Source: Avena insularis
Taxonomy: Eukaryota; Streptophyta; Magnoliopsida; Poales; Poaceae
Assembly: GCA_023614405.1 (NCBI GenBank)
Contig: CM042686.1
Span: forward strand, 468,318,740-468,382,739
Length of the DNA stretch: 64,000 nucleotides
Reading direction: 5' to 3'
The stretch's first letter is position 1, and each line of letters starts with the position of its first letter. The position numbers and the translations under genes are program-made. The notes under the pieces were generated by a model, which had not been told where the DNA came from, did no database searches, and saw only the letters and a list, made by a program, of their open reading frames with translations. Below, in pieces: positions 48,108 through 59,049 of the stretch.

Positions 48108-48572
48108 AACTGATTTTTGCCTGCTTGTCACGGTCTAGGGGCCATGTCTGTGGGTCAGAGTGAAGTAGGCAGGGCAAACCAAACCGGAGACCAGGATCTT
48201 CCGCAATCCCTCGACGCATGCCAACCATGCCGCGAGCCAGACGAGCGGTGCTCAGAAGATCGGCACGACCGGTGATGTTGTTCAGCGGTCCGTAGTGGAG
48301 GTTGCCAAATCCGATTGCCTGGTTGTAGCACTCAGATATCTTCCGCTTCATCGCTCTAGATGTCATTCCTGGGAAGAGTACTGCGGAAGATTAGTCGGGA
48401 TGCGTTGGCGGTTTCTACCTTTCTGCAAGGGTGGAGATGGGCTACGATGGTACACAAGCGGCCGGAGCGGCAGTGGAAGACGATGAGGGGCGCGGGGCGG
48501 TTCTCCTCTGGTTGTCAGATCGACTACTTCGACCCGGTATATTAGGGCAATACTAATGCGGGACGTTAACAT
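48108..48572 (-). other. Possible gene remnant, unknown
   Basis: A minus-strand frame 48366-48100 (MKRKISECYNQAIGFGNLHY, then GPLNNITGRADLLSTARLAR) reads like real protein, and a Pro/Arg-rich frame lies just 5' of it (48572-48363). No family is recognised, and no stop-free connection between the two is visible. Confidence 0.3.
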
Positions 48573-48822
48573 AGACGCTTATGGAAATAAGGAATAATAA
48601 CAGAAAATTAGATATAGTAGTATTTCTTAAACGCTCCAGCCCGCAACGCTAGCCCCTAGTTTGAGGTGCTACTTTTTTCCGGTAGGTAGCTAGGGACATC
48701 AAATCACACTGTGTCAAAGAAAAAAAGTTCGAAATGTCCTCAAATTTGCTTTGTGTGTGGGAATGGTGATGTCGCACTGAAGGAGAGAGCAAACACAATT
48801 TTTTTTGAATGCATATATACTA
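48573..48822. other. Nothing recognised
   Basis: AT-rich DNA leading to the Stowaway element. Confidence 0.4.
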
Positions 48823-48991
48823 CTCTCTCCGATCCATATAATGTTCTCAGATTTATCTAGATTAGAATGTATATAGTCATGTTTTCATGCTAGATTTATC
48901 TAATGGTTGGAAACTCTGAGTGGCAACATTATTACCATGACATGATTCACCCATTTACTCCCAAATATGAGAACATCACGGATGATGGGAG
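48823..48991. mobile_element. Stowaway-type MITE, diverged
   Basis: Left end CTCTCTCCGATCCATATAAT, right end GAACATCACGGATGATGGGAG. TA flanks both sides (48821-48822, 48992-48993). The middle contains the TTTATCTAGATTAGAATGTAT block of this family. The right end continues straight into the 375-bp tandem repeat. Confidence 0.7.
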
Positions 48992-49003
48992 TACAATTTA
49001 CAT

Positions 49004-51720
49004 CAAGGACCTAAAAATGGATAAAATTACATAGAGGTCCTTACATTTAGCACGAAGAACTCTAAAAATAAGCAAGGGAAATAGTCGGGTCCGACTCCTT
49101 CTCGAGAGAGCAGAGTCATACTCTTCATACTACATTCTCTTCGTTTGTTTTCAAAATATATGGCCAAATTTGGTGGCACGAAAATTCCTGGACATGGGAT
49201 CATCATTAGCATAAAGTATGATATAGATATGGCCATGACCTTGGTCGCTCGGCTTGAAATCCAAGAATGTTCATACTCATCGGCACCTAATAAAATTAAA
49301 TACGTTTAAATTTTACCACTTGCTTTTAGGTTCGAATTTTACACGTAAGGACGTAGAGATTACATTTTAAATCAAGGACCTAAAATGGTAAAATTTTATC
49401 GAGGTCCATACATTTAGCACGAAGCACCCTGAAATTAAGCAGGGAAAACAATCATGTTTTTCTCCTTCTCGAGAGAAAAGATGATCGAGATATACTCTTC
49501 ATACTACTTTCTCTTCGTTTGTTTTCAAAATATAGCCAAATTTGGCGGCTTGCAAATTCTTGGATAGGAGATCATGAATCATCAACATAAAGTATGTTGT
49601 AGATATGGCCATGAGGCCCATGACGTTGGTCGTTCTTCTTGAAATCCAAGAATGTTCATACTTATCAACAACTAATAATCTTAAATACGCTTAAATTTTT
49701 ACAGTTGCTTTTAGGTTTGAATTTTACATGTACGGATGGTGGGAGTACATTTTACATCAAGGACCTAAAAAAGGTAAAATTACATCGAGGTCCATACATT
49801 TAGCATGAAGCACCCTAAAATTAATTAGGAAAAACAGTCGTGTTTTGCTCCTTCTCGAGAGAAAAGCTGAACGAGCCATACTATTCATACTACTTCCTCT
49901 TCATTTGTTTTCAAAATATGGCTAAATTTGGCTGCATGCAAATTCTTGGATATGGGATCATGAACCATCAGCATAAAGTATGATGTAGATATACCCATGA
50001 CCGTGATCGTTTGTCTTGAAATCTAAGAATGTTCGTACTCATCGATAACCGATAATCTTAAATATGTTTAAATTTTAGCACTTGCTTTTAGGTTCGAATT
50101 TTACACGTACGGACGGTGGGAGTATATTTTACACCAAGGACCTAAAAAAGGTAAAATTACAGCGAGGTCCATACATTTAGCACGAAGCGCCGTAAAATTA
50201 AGCAGAGAAAATAGTCATGTTTTGCTCCTTCTCGTGAGAGAAGCTGATCGAGCAATACTCTTCATACTACTTCCTCTTTGTTTGTTTTCAAAATATGGCC
50301 GAATTTGTTGGCATGCAAATTCTTGGATATGGGATCACGAATCATCGCATAAAGTATGATGTAGATATGGCCATGACCTTGGTCGTTTGTCTTGAAATCC
50401 AAGAATGTTCATACTCATCGACATATAATAATCTTAAACATGTATAAATTTTACAACTTGCTTTTAGGATCGAATTTTACACGAATAGTTGGAGTACATT
50501 TTATATCAAGGACCTAAACAAGGTAAAATTACATCGAGGTCCATACATTTAACACGAAGCACCCTAAAATTAAGCAGGGAAAACCATCACGTTTTGCTCC
50601 TTATATAGAGAGAAGCTGACCGAGCCATGCATACTCTTCATACTACTTCCTGTTCGTTTGTTTTCGAAATATGGCCAAATTTGGTGGCATGAAAATTCTC
50701 CGCTATGGGATCATGAATCATCAGCATTTAAAGTATGATGTAAATATGTATGACCCTGGTCTTTCGGCTTGAAATGCAAGAATTTTCATATTTATTGACA
50801 ACCAATAAGCTTAATTACGTTTAAATTTTACCACTAGCTTTTATGTTCAAATTTTATACGGATGGCGGGAGTACATTTTACAGTAAGGACCTAAAAAAGG
50901 TAAAATTACATCGAGGTCTATACATTTAATTACCACAGAGCACCCTAAAATTAAGCAGGGTAAACAGTCGGGTTCGGCTCCTTCTCGAGACAGCAGCTGG
51001 TCGAGCCATACTCTTCGTACTACTTTCCTCTTTGTTTGTTTTCAAAATATGGCCAAATTTGGCGGCATGCAATTCTTGGATATAGGATCGTGAATCATCG
51101 ATGTAAAGTATAATGTAGATATCGCCATGACCTTGTCTGTTTGGCTTGAAATCCAAGATTGTTCATGACCCTGATGGTTCGGCTTGAAATGTAAGAATGT
51201 TCATACTCATTGACAACTAGTAAGCTTAAATACATTTAAATTTTACCACTTTCTTTTGTGTTCGTATTTTACAGGGACAGTGGGAGTACATTTTACAGCA
51301 AGGACCTAAAAAGGGGTAAAATTACATCGAGGTTCATACATTTATCACGAACCACCCTAAAATTAAGCAGGAAAAACAGTCATGTTTGGGTCATTCTCGA
51401 GAGAGAAGCTCATCGAGCCATACTCTTCATACTAGTTTCTCTTTATTTGTTTTCAAAATATATGGCCAGAGTTGGTGGCATGAAAATTCGTGGACATGGG
51501 ATCATCATCAGCATAAAGTATGATGTAGATATGGCCATGATCTTGGTCGTTCAGCTTGAAATCCAAGAACGTTCATACTCATCGACAACTAATAATCTTA
51601 AATATTTTTAAATGTTATGACTTGTTTTTAGGTTTGAAGTTTATACGGACGGTGCGAGTATATTTTACATCAAGGACCTAAAAAGGGTAAAATTACATCG
51701 ACGTCTATACATTTATGTCT
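49004..51720. repeat. ~375-bp tandem repeat, about seven copies
   Basis: The phrase AAGGACCTAAAA starts copies at about 49005, 49374, 49760, 50136, 50509, 50884, 51300 and 51672 (spacings ~366-416 bp). Each copy has GGTCCATACATTTAGCACGA, TGTTTTCAAAATATGGCC, AAAGTATGATGTAGATATGG and GAAATCCAAGAATGTTCATA. Each junction carries a short GGTGGGAGTA, the same as the end of the MITE at 48991. Short minus-strand frames within it are by-products. Confidence 0.88.
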
Positions 51721-51892
51721 GAAAACTTCTCTTGTGGTATTCAGATCCATATTCTTCGATGTTTTTTTACGTAAAAGAACAATCTTGTCATCACTCGAAA
51801 AATTGAGAATTAAATATTTTTTCGTGATACTTGAAAACTAACACCAAGGATATTGTTTACTACATGAATATGCACCCATCTACCTCTAGAAA
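51721..51892. repeat. ~540-670-bp tandem repeat, first (partial) copy, left of the Helitron
   Basis: Contains CAGATCCATATTCTTCGATG, GATACTTGAAAACTAACACC and CACCCATCTACCTCTAGAAA, which recur in every copy of the array to the right. It is cut by the Helitron at 51892/51893. Confidence 0.75.
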
Positions 51893-54277
51893 TCTTATAT
51901 ATTTACTAATTGGAGGCAAGACACCACGTTAATCGTCACAAAAGCATAGAAAATAACCTTCGGATATTTTACCAACGGGTGTGATTTAATTTTTGCGATC
52001 CAGCCTCCACCTAATTCCCGTCTCCCTCCTGTAAAACAATATCCCGTCTCCCTGGTCTAGCGGCTGTCCCGGCTGTTCCTCTCACGGCATGAATCCCCTG
52101 GCAATAGTCCTGCTATGTCATCTATGCCTCTCCTCGCTACAACCACACGTCGGCTTCTCCTCCGGCAGCGGCTAGCTCACCGAGCCATCTCACTCATGCG
52201 GGTGCATCATAAGCGTCAAACGTGGCGACGCTCTCAAGAGCTCTTACCTGTGAGTGCCGTATGACAGGTATGTACTGGGATGATCAGATCTGAAAGCCAA
52301 ACTTAGTCCTTTCTAATTAGATACCTAGGGTAATTAACTGCACTGTAATCGACGATCAATTGCATGCATGCAGGGGCCTAGCTTCATCGTGCGTTGATGA
52401 TTTATCTTGCGCACAACTGCATGCATATCTCCATGCCCACGTGCAAAACCGTATAGAGCTTCTAGATAATTAAAATTTCTGCAGTACGAAGAAATAGCTG
52501 ACTTGAGTTTGTCTAGATTCGAATATATCTATGCACTAAAATATGTTTAGATACATTTGAATCTAGACAAACTCAAATCAGTTATTTTTGAAGGGAGGGA
52601 GTATGCTATTTAGTTATTTGTTCGACGGTATGTCTTGCTTAATCTTACTTGCACGGTATCAACTTGACGCGGCGTCGTGAAGGCACCCATCATATAGTCG
52701 ATGACCGCAGCTTGAAGTGTGGGCGCGGACGTGACGACCCCGGCAGAAACAGTTCCTCAAGCATGTACGGCAGCATCACATCACATCAGGCCTACTCTCC
52801 TAGGACTGGAAAAAACTTATTTTACAAAAGAAAAGAAGGAAATAATAAGTACTCATGAAAATATCGGCAATTGTCTTCTTGATGGTACAATTCATTTGTC
52901 AGAGCTATGAATAATGCAAAATCTTTCTTACATGAGATCTAGGATTCTATCAAGTCAACAATGGCCAACTTGGATGCAATAATGTCAGGTAATGAAGAAA
53001 TCACAGTCTCAAATTGCTTGCAAATAGCCTGCATACAGACATGCATGTTCTAGATTTGCCTATGATAATTTTGGAGTAGTGAGTTTTTTGCTGATGCTTA
53101 TAGGCAGTGCTCTAGCTGAAATTCCAAACAGTTCTCATTTTACTTGCTGTTTTTACTGAATATTTGTTTTCGTGGCATATAAGGACTGACGATTTGTTGT
53201 TGTTGCTCACCATGCCGATGCTTAATTGGATGTCTACTCGGTTAGAAAGGACAATGAAGTGATCATGATATTAGTTTTAGAATTGAGGTATATACATGCC
53301 TAGAGGTTAGTCTTCTTTCCATCTCTTTTATTAGTGAATGCTATTGTACCAAATATATATAGCACTACATTGTGATTCTTTTTCTATTGTATAATCAAGT
53401 TCTCCCATGAGCCTTTGATCATGAGGTAGTTTATATACTATATAATAATTTTGTTGTTGTATACTCCTTTTCTATCGTGACCTTTGATTACCATTTTGTA
53501 GTAGATCACCAACAATGATTTATCAAACTTAAACAATTATCTAAGAAAACTGTATAACCATGTTTTACCTATTTACATACTTTTAATTTTATGTATTTAC
53601 ATATAGTAAGTGTTATCGAGATAATTTAGAGTTTAGATGCTTTTCAGACATACAGTGCCCGTGCATATTAGAATTTCTTTGGAAGGGGGGGTCCAATTAG
53701 AATTTGTAGCAGAATCCCGTATACATGAAACATTAATTTCCTACTATTTATGTCGTGAGACAATTGTGTGAAAATGAAAAGGTGGACAAGATGAGAGCCA
53801 ACATAAAGATACTTTATGCATGTTGGTTTCGTATTAGCAGTAGATACTTTCATCAAAATTTCACTTCATTTTTCTACACTCACACATATTATTACTCATG
53901 TTAATTAAATGACCCGTCCATGCAAATTTAACCAAAATGGTATGTGTTTTCAATTCTGAATCGGAAATTTGAAGTAGAAAGAATTTATATGAATAAACCA
54001 AGAGTTGGATTTTGAGGAATGGTCACAGTTTAAATTCTTTATAGCACTCAAATGTCATTTTTTCTAATGAAAATTACCATTCATAGTAGTATAACACTTC
54101 TGTCTTCTGATTGTGGAAGCATATACTTCTATGATGCTAATGGTTAGAAATATACTAAAATGTGACTTTATTTGTAAATCTTTAGTTTTTCTTCTGCATT
54201 TAACACTATGATAGCTCCATAATGTTAAAAAACATAAAATATCCCTACCCCGTGCAGGTGCACGGGTTAACGACTAG
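51893..54277 (+). mobile_element. Non-autonomous Helitron (~2.4 kb)
   Basis: Begins TCTTATATATTTACTAATTGG after an A, and ends with the hairpin CCCGTGCAGGTGCACGGG (54248-54265), then TTAACGA and CTAG, followed by T. This is the Helitron pattern: 5' TC, 3' hairpin plus CTRR, insertion between A and T, no target duplication. The joined flanks CTACCTCTAGAAA + TACATTTAATTC match the uninterrupted repeat copy near 56,395-56,420 (CTACCTCTAAAAATACATTT), so the empty site is visible in the same window. No Rep/helicase is encoded. Short GC-rich frames at 52.0-52.3 and 52.65-52.9 kb may be captured host fragments; none is recognisable. Confidence 0.8.
52500..52608. mobile_element. Truncated Stowaway MITE inside the Helitron
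   Basis: GACTTGAGTTTGTCTAGATTC and its inverse GAATCTAGACAAACTCAAATC form long arms around a short centre. The right end is AGGGAGGGAGTA; the left CTCCCTCC end is missing (GTACGAAGAAATAG instead). Confidence 0.6.
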
Positions 54278-54784
54278 TACATTTAATTCAATAGCAATCT
54301 ATCTCGCTTACTTGTAGCTCAAGTTTGACCTAATTTCGTTAAATTGTCAAGATGCAAAATCTTAGCAAGAAGTTGAACCTATCGTCAAAACTCTTAGTGT
54401 TTTATGATATATTAATTGTGACCCCTCGATAGGTACCTCCAAAAGATTTTTCATAAAACTTTCAAAGCAAGCTACAATTTACTTGTAGTTTCAAATTTGA
54501 CCTAATTTCGATAAATCGACATAAAATCATTTGGTCAAATAGGCAGAGTTAGCTAGGAAGTTTGAAAACTCATAAATAAAACATGGGAATTGCTCGTACA
54601 ACATGTTGGTAAACTTGGCTTCTGGCATTCAGATCCAATATTCTTCAGACATTCCTAAACGAAAAAGAACAACCTCGCTCGTCATTCACTCAGAAAATTG
54701 AGAATGATTGAATGTTCTTTCCTGATATAGTTGGAAAATCACACCGACGACATATACTTTCCTAAAAAAAGTACTAATATACTA

Positions 54785-54906
54785 CTCCCTCCGATCCAAA
54801 TTAATATTCTCAGATTTGTCTAGATTCGGATGTATCTAGCACTAAAACATGACTAGATACATCTGAATCTAGATAAATGTGAGAATACTAATTTGGATTG
54901 AGGGAG
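54785..54906. mobile_element. Stowaway MITE, complete (122 bp)
   Basis: Left end CTCCCTCCGATCCAAATTAA, right end TAATTTGGATTGAGGGAG, flanked by TA on both sides (54783-54784, 54907-54908). The two halves are nearly perfect inverted repeats (GTCTAGATTCGGATGTATC / GATACATCTGAATCTAGA), so the RNA would fold into one long hairpin. Confidence 0.88.
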
Positions 54907-55439
54907 TACTATTTGCTTTTTCCCTAATAAGGGCGTCGGCAATGTGTACAAAAGCAAACCTTAAGGCCTAGTATGTGGCATGCACTAAGGTTCACCATAT
55001 ACATTGTGGAGAAAATAGAGTTTGTATCTTTAAGCCTAATAAGGTGCATCTCAAGCTTGTGGGCTGCCATAGAGAATAGAAAAATCATTTCCCCTCTCCT
55101 TGTTTCATGTGATCGTTTTCAATAGGTGTTCAAAATTTTCATGATGCAAAATCTTAGCTAGAAGTCGATCCACTCATCAAAACTCTCTGTGGTTTCTAAT
55201 ATATTAATTAACCGCTCGATGGGTATCTCCAAAAGCTTTTTTCATAAAACTTTCATAGCAACCTAGAACTTATTACTTGTAGTTCAAGTTTGACCTAATT
55301 TCATTAAATTCAAGAGCAATATATCGCACTTAGTTGTAGCTCAAGTTTGACCTAATTTCATTAAATAGAGTTGTACCTCTAAGAGATTTTTCATAAAACT
55401 TTCAAAGCAACCTACACAGTTTACTTGTAGTAGTTCAAA

Positions 55440-55551
55440 TTTTACCTATTATATTTTTTCTGCTTTACCTATTATAATTTTATATAGTGATGGTATGCCA
55501 GATGTCTATTATCTGAGTCTCACGTCCAGGGCACGTGCACTTTACTAGTAC
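55440..55551. mobile_element. Possible second Helitron 3' remnant
   Basis: An insert in one repeat copy ends CACGTCCAGGGCACGTGCACTT then TACTAG|T, with a short CACGT/ACGTG stem and a terminal CTAG. It resembles a Helitron 3' end, but only ~110 bp is present and the 5' TC end is unclear. Confidence 0.35.
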
Positions 55552-57414
55552 TTGTAGTTTCAAATTTGACCTAATATCGATAAATCGACATAAAGTCATT
55601 CTAATGCGCAGAGTTGGCTGGGAAGTTTGAAAACTCATAAAACGTGGGACTCATTGGTACAATATGTTGGTCCAATATATATGTATGTAAATTTGGCTGG
55701 TGGCATTTAGATCCAATATTCTCATACTTTTCTTTAGGAAAAAGAACAACCTCGCTCGTATTCTTCACTCGGAAAATGTAGAATTGAATGTTCTTTCTTG
55801 ATAGTTGGAAACTCACACCGACGACACTGTTTACTATAAAAGGATGCACCGATAATGTACCTATGAAAAAACATTTAATTCAAGAGCAATCTATGGCGTT
55901 TACTTATAGCTAGCTCAAGTTTGACCTAATTTCGTTAAATTGTCAAGATGCAAAGTCTTAGCAAGAAGTTGAACTTGTCATCGAAACTCTCGCTCGTTTC
56001 TGATATATTAATTTTGACTCCTCTGACGGGTACCTCCAAAAGATTTTTCGTAAATCTATCAAAGCAAAACCTACAATTTACTTGTAGATTCAAATTTGAC
56101 CTAATTTTGAGATGTCGACATAAAGTCATTCAAATGGGCGAGGTTAGCTAGGAAGCTTGAAAACTCATAAAACATGGGAATCACAAGTACAACATGTTGT
56201 CGATCCACTATATATGTCTGTCAACTTGGCTTGTGGTGTCCACATCCAGTATTCTTTGGACTTCTCTTTATAGAAAATTAAAGAACAACTAACCTCGCTC
56301 GTCTTCACTTGGAAAATGTAGAATTGAATGTTCTTTCCTGATAGTTGGAAACTCACACTGACGGTATTGTTTTCTACAACAAGATGCACCGATCTACCTC
56401 TAAAAATACATTTAATTCTAGAGCAATCTATCATGCTAACTTGTAGCTCAAGTTTGACCTAATTTTGTTAAATTGTCAAGATGCAAAATCTTGGCAATAA
56501 GTTGAACCTATCGTCAAAACTCTCGGTGTTTTATGATATATTAATTGTGACCCCTTGATGGGTACCTCCAAAAGATTTTCCATAAAACTTTAAAATAAAC
56601 CTACAATTTACTTGTAGTTTCAAATTTGACCTAATTTTGATAAATTGACATAAAGTCATTCGGTCAAATGGGTAGAGTTAGCTAGGAAGTTTGAAAACTC
56701 ATAAATAAAACAGGGGAATCGTTGGTACAACATGTTGGTAAACTTGGCTTCTGCCATTTAGATCCAATATTCTTCGGACATTTCTTTACGGAAAAGAACA
56801 ACCTCACTCGTGAGTACTCAGAAAATTGAGAATAATTGAATGTTGTTTCCTGATATAGTTGGAAAATCACACCAATGACACTTTTTACTGCAAGAAAATG
56901 CACCCATGTATCTCTCTGAAAAGTCATATATTTCAACAGCAAGCTGTCACGCTTACTTGTAGCTCAAGTTTGACCCAATTTTGTTAAATAATGTCATGTG
57001 ATGCAAAATCTTAGCAAGAACTCAAACCTGTTGTAATGGTATCTGTCATGTGATGCAAAATGTGCCAAACTTTCCCGCTTTGGCTGTGCGATGTGTTCTG
57101 GCAAATGTGCCGCAAAATTGTAATGGTATCTGGCAAGGACATAATTGAATAGTGTGTTTCACGAAATGACAGAAAATAACGGTGTCCTGTAGCAAATTTT
57201 CCTGATGATATATTAATTGTGACCCCTCGATGGGTACCCCCAAAAGATTTTTTGTAAAACTTTCAAAGCAACCTACAATTTACTCGTAGTTTCAAATTTG
57301 ACCTAATTTCGATAAATCGACATAAAGTCATTCGCTCAAATAGGTAGAGTTAGCTAGGAAGTTTGAAAACTCATAAATAAAACATGGGAATCGTTGGTAC
57401 AACATGTTGGTAAA

Positions 57415-58828
57415 TGAAACATTGCAAATGTATCTATATTTTTTGATATTCCATGCTTGTTTTTATCTACTTTCTTGTGTTTTGTTCCAACTTTGGAGTA
57501 CTTTTCATATGATTTCTTGGACTAACCTAATAACAAGATGCCAAAGTGCCAGTTGCCTATTTTCTGCTGTTTTTGGTTCCAGGAAGTCAGAAAATGAATA
57601 TTCTCGGAATTGGACGGGACAAAAGCCAAAGTCGATTTTTTCCCGGAAGATTCACGAAGCCAGAAGGAGAGCCGGAGAGGGGCCACAGGGTGGCCACACC
57701 ACCCCATGGCGCGGGTCCACCTAGGTCGTGCCAGGGCATGGTGTGGGCCCCCTGGCTGGCCACCGACCTTTCCTCTTTCGCCTGTAAGAGCCTCCCGATA
57801 CCAAAACCCTAAATAGTCAATCAGAAATCCACGAAAAGTTCCACAGTGCCGCCGCCACCGAAGGGGAGATTCGGGAGACAAAAAGTCTCTGTTCCGGCAC
57901 CCTGTCGGGATGGGGAAGTGCCCCCGGAGCCATCTCCATCGATCTCCACCACCATCTCCATCACCATTGCTGATTCCCATGATGAGGAGGGAGTAGTTCT
58001 TCCTCGAGGCTAAGGGTTCTACCGGTAGCTATGTGTTCATCTCTCTCTCTATGCATGATCATATTGTGATCATGAGCTTTGTAATCAAGTAGATCTACCT
58101 TGCTACTCAAGTGCTTTAATAGATCTCTGCTCTCCCAATGTGTGTGAAAGTGACAGCGTGCACACCATGGTGGCACTTAGGCTAGAGATTACAAATACTT
58201 GTTATGAGTTATATTTGGAGTTGGATGTCTTTATGAAATTGTGGTGTTTGTTGGACCTATCTAGTGCTGAAGGTGACAGTGTGGGGTTTTCTAGATGGGA
58301 AAGGCTTACTTTGAGGCGTGCTGTTATAGCCCTACCATCCACTAGAGTGTTCAACCGGAGAGTAGTATCATTAAGAAGAATATATTTATATGAGAGAGTG
58401 TTCACTAGTGAAAGTATGATCCCTAGGCCTTGTTTCTAAGCATTGATACACCGTTTGCTACTAGATCTATTTACATGTTTCCTTGCTTCCATCTTTATTT
58501 CAGTTTGCCTTTAGTCTTTTCCACGCCATCAAGCCATTTTCTATCACCGTTACCACTTATAATTATCTATACCACTTGTATTTCACTATCTCTTCGCCGA
58601 ACTAGTGCACCTATACACCTGAAAAGTGTATTGGGTATGTTGGGGACACAAGAGACTTCTTGTATTTTGATTGCAGGGTTGCTTGAGAGGGAATACCTTT
58701 GACCACTTCCTCCCTGAGTTCGATAAACCTTGGGTGATCCACTTAAGGGAAAACTTGTTGTTGTTCTACAAACCTCTGCACTTGGAGGCCCAACAACTGT
58801 CTACAAGAATAGAAGTGCGTAGACATCA
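57415..58828 (+). repeat. 5' LTR (~1,414 bp)
   Basis: Starts TGAAACATTGCAAATGTATC (TGATACATTGC in the 3' LTR), an imperfect palindrome; probably ends ACATCA at 58828, ten bases before the primer site. It is colinear with 62591-64000 throughout. The TATA-like site reads TGTAAG (57783-57788), while the 3' copy keeps TATAAG. Frames within it, such as 57980-57522 on the minus strand, are not genes. Confidence 0.85.
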
Positions 58829-58838
58829 AGCTATTTTC

Positions 58839-58856
58839 TGGCGCCGTTGCCGAGGA
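58839..58856 (+). other. Primer-binding site copy 1
   Basis: TGGCGCCGTTGCCGAGGA, one mismatch (A for G) to the tRNA-Asp-type site. It lies nearest the LTR. Confidence 0.75.
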
Positions 58857-58925
58857 GGTAAGGTAAAAGGTATTCACACCAGAGGATTAAAGAAGAAGAA
58901 CCTCCCACGGCAAACACCTATTTTC

Positions 58926-58943
58926 TGGCGCCGTTGCCGGGGA
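58926..58943 (+). other. Primer-binding site copy 2
   Basis: TGGCGCCGTTGCCGGGGA, the perfect form, 87 bp downstream of copy 1. The surrounding CTATTTTC...GGAGGTAAGGTAAAAGGTA is duplicated with it, so the whole leader segment was tandemly duplicated. Confidence 0.75.
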
Positions 58944-59049
58944 GGTAAGGTAAAAGGTACTCACATCCTCCGGTGTGAGTGCTCGAAGTTATTTCCTTTA
59001 GATTCTGTAATTTTGTCTTTTTGTTTCTTGTTTTCACTAGTTAGGCTTA

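Larger units (their letters stand above)
54278..57414. repeat. ~540-670-bp tandem repeat, right part of the array
   Basis: The phrase ACCTCCAAAAG recurs near 54436, 55226, 56033 and 56568, with a variant at 57237 (ACCCCCAAAAG). Every copy has GTAGCTCAAGTTTGACCTAA, GATGCAAAATCTTAGCAAGA, GATATATTAATTGTGACCCC, TAGCTAGGAAGTTTGAAAAC and TACAACATGTTGGTAAACTT. Copy lengths vary because of the Stowaway at 54785, an insert near 55.45 kb and small deletions. The LTR retrotransposon at 57415 interrupts the last copy. Diverged frames inside are by-products. Confidence 0.85.

Noticed and set aside
48108..48572. Start exon of the DUF295-like gene at 45.4-46.8 kb
   Set aside because: Same strand and plausible order, but two MITEs lie between and no linking splice sites or family match was found.
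51258..51611. 117-codon frame in the 375-bp array as a gene
   Set aside because: It spans a repeat unit, is absent or broken in the other copies and has no domain.
57522..57980. 152-codon minus-strand frame, and its counterpart at 62740-63351, as genes
   Set aside because: Both lie inside the LTRs and are the same GC-rich stretch read backwards.
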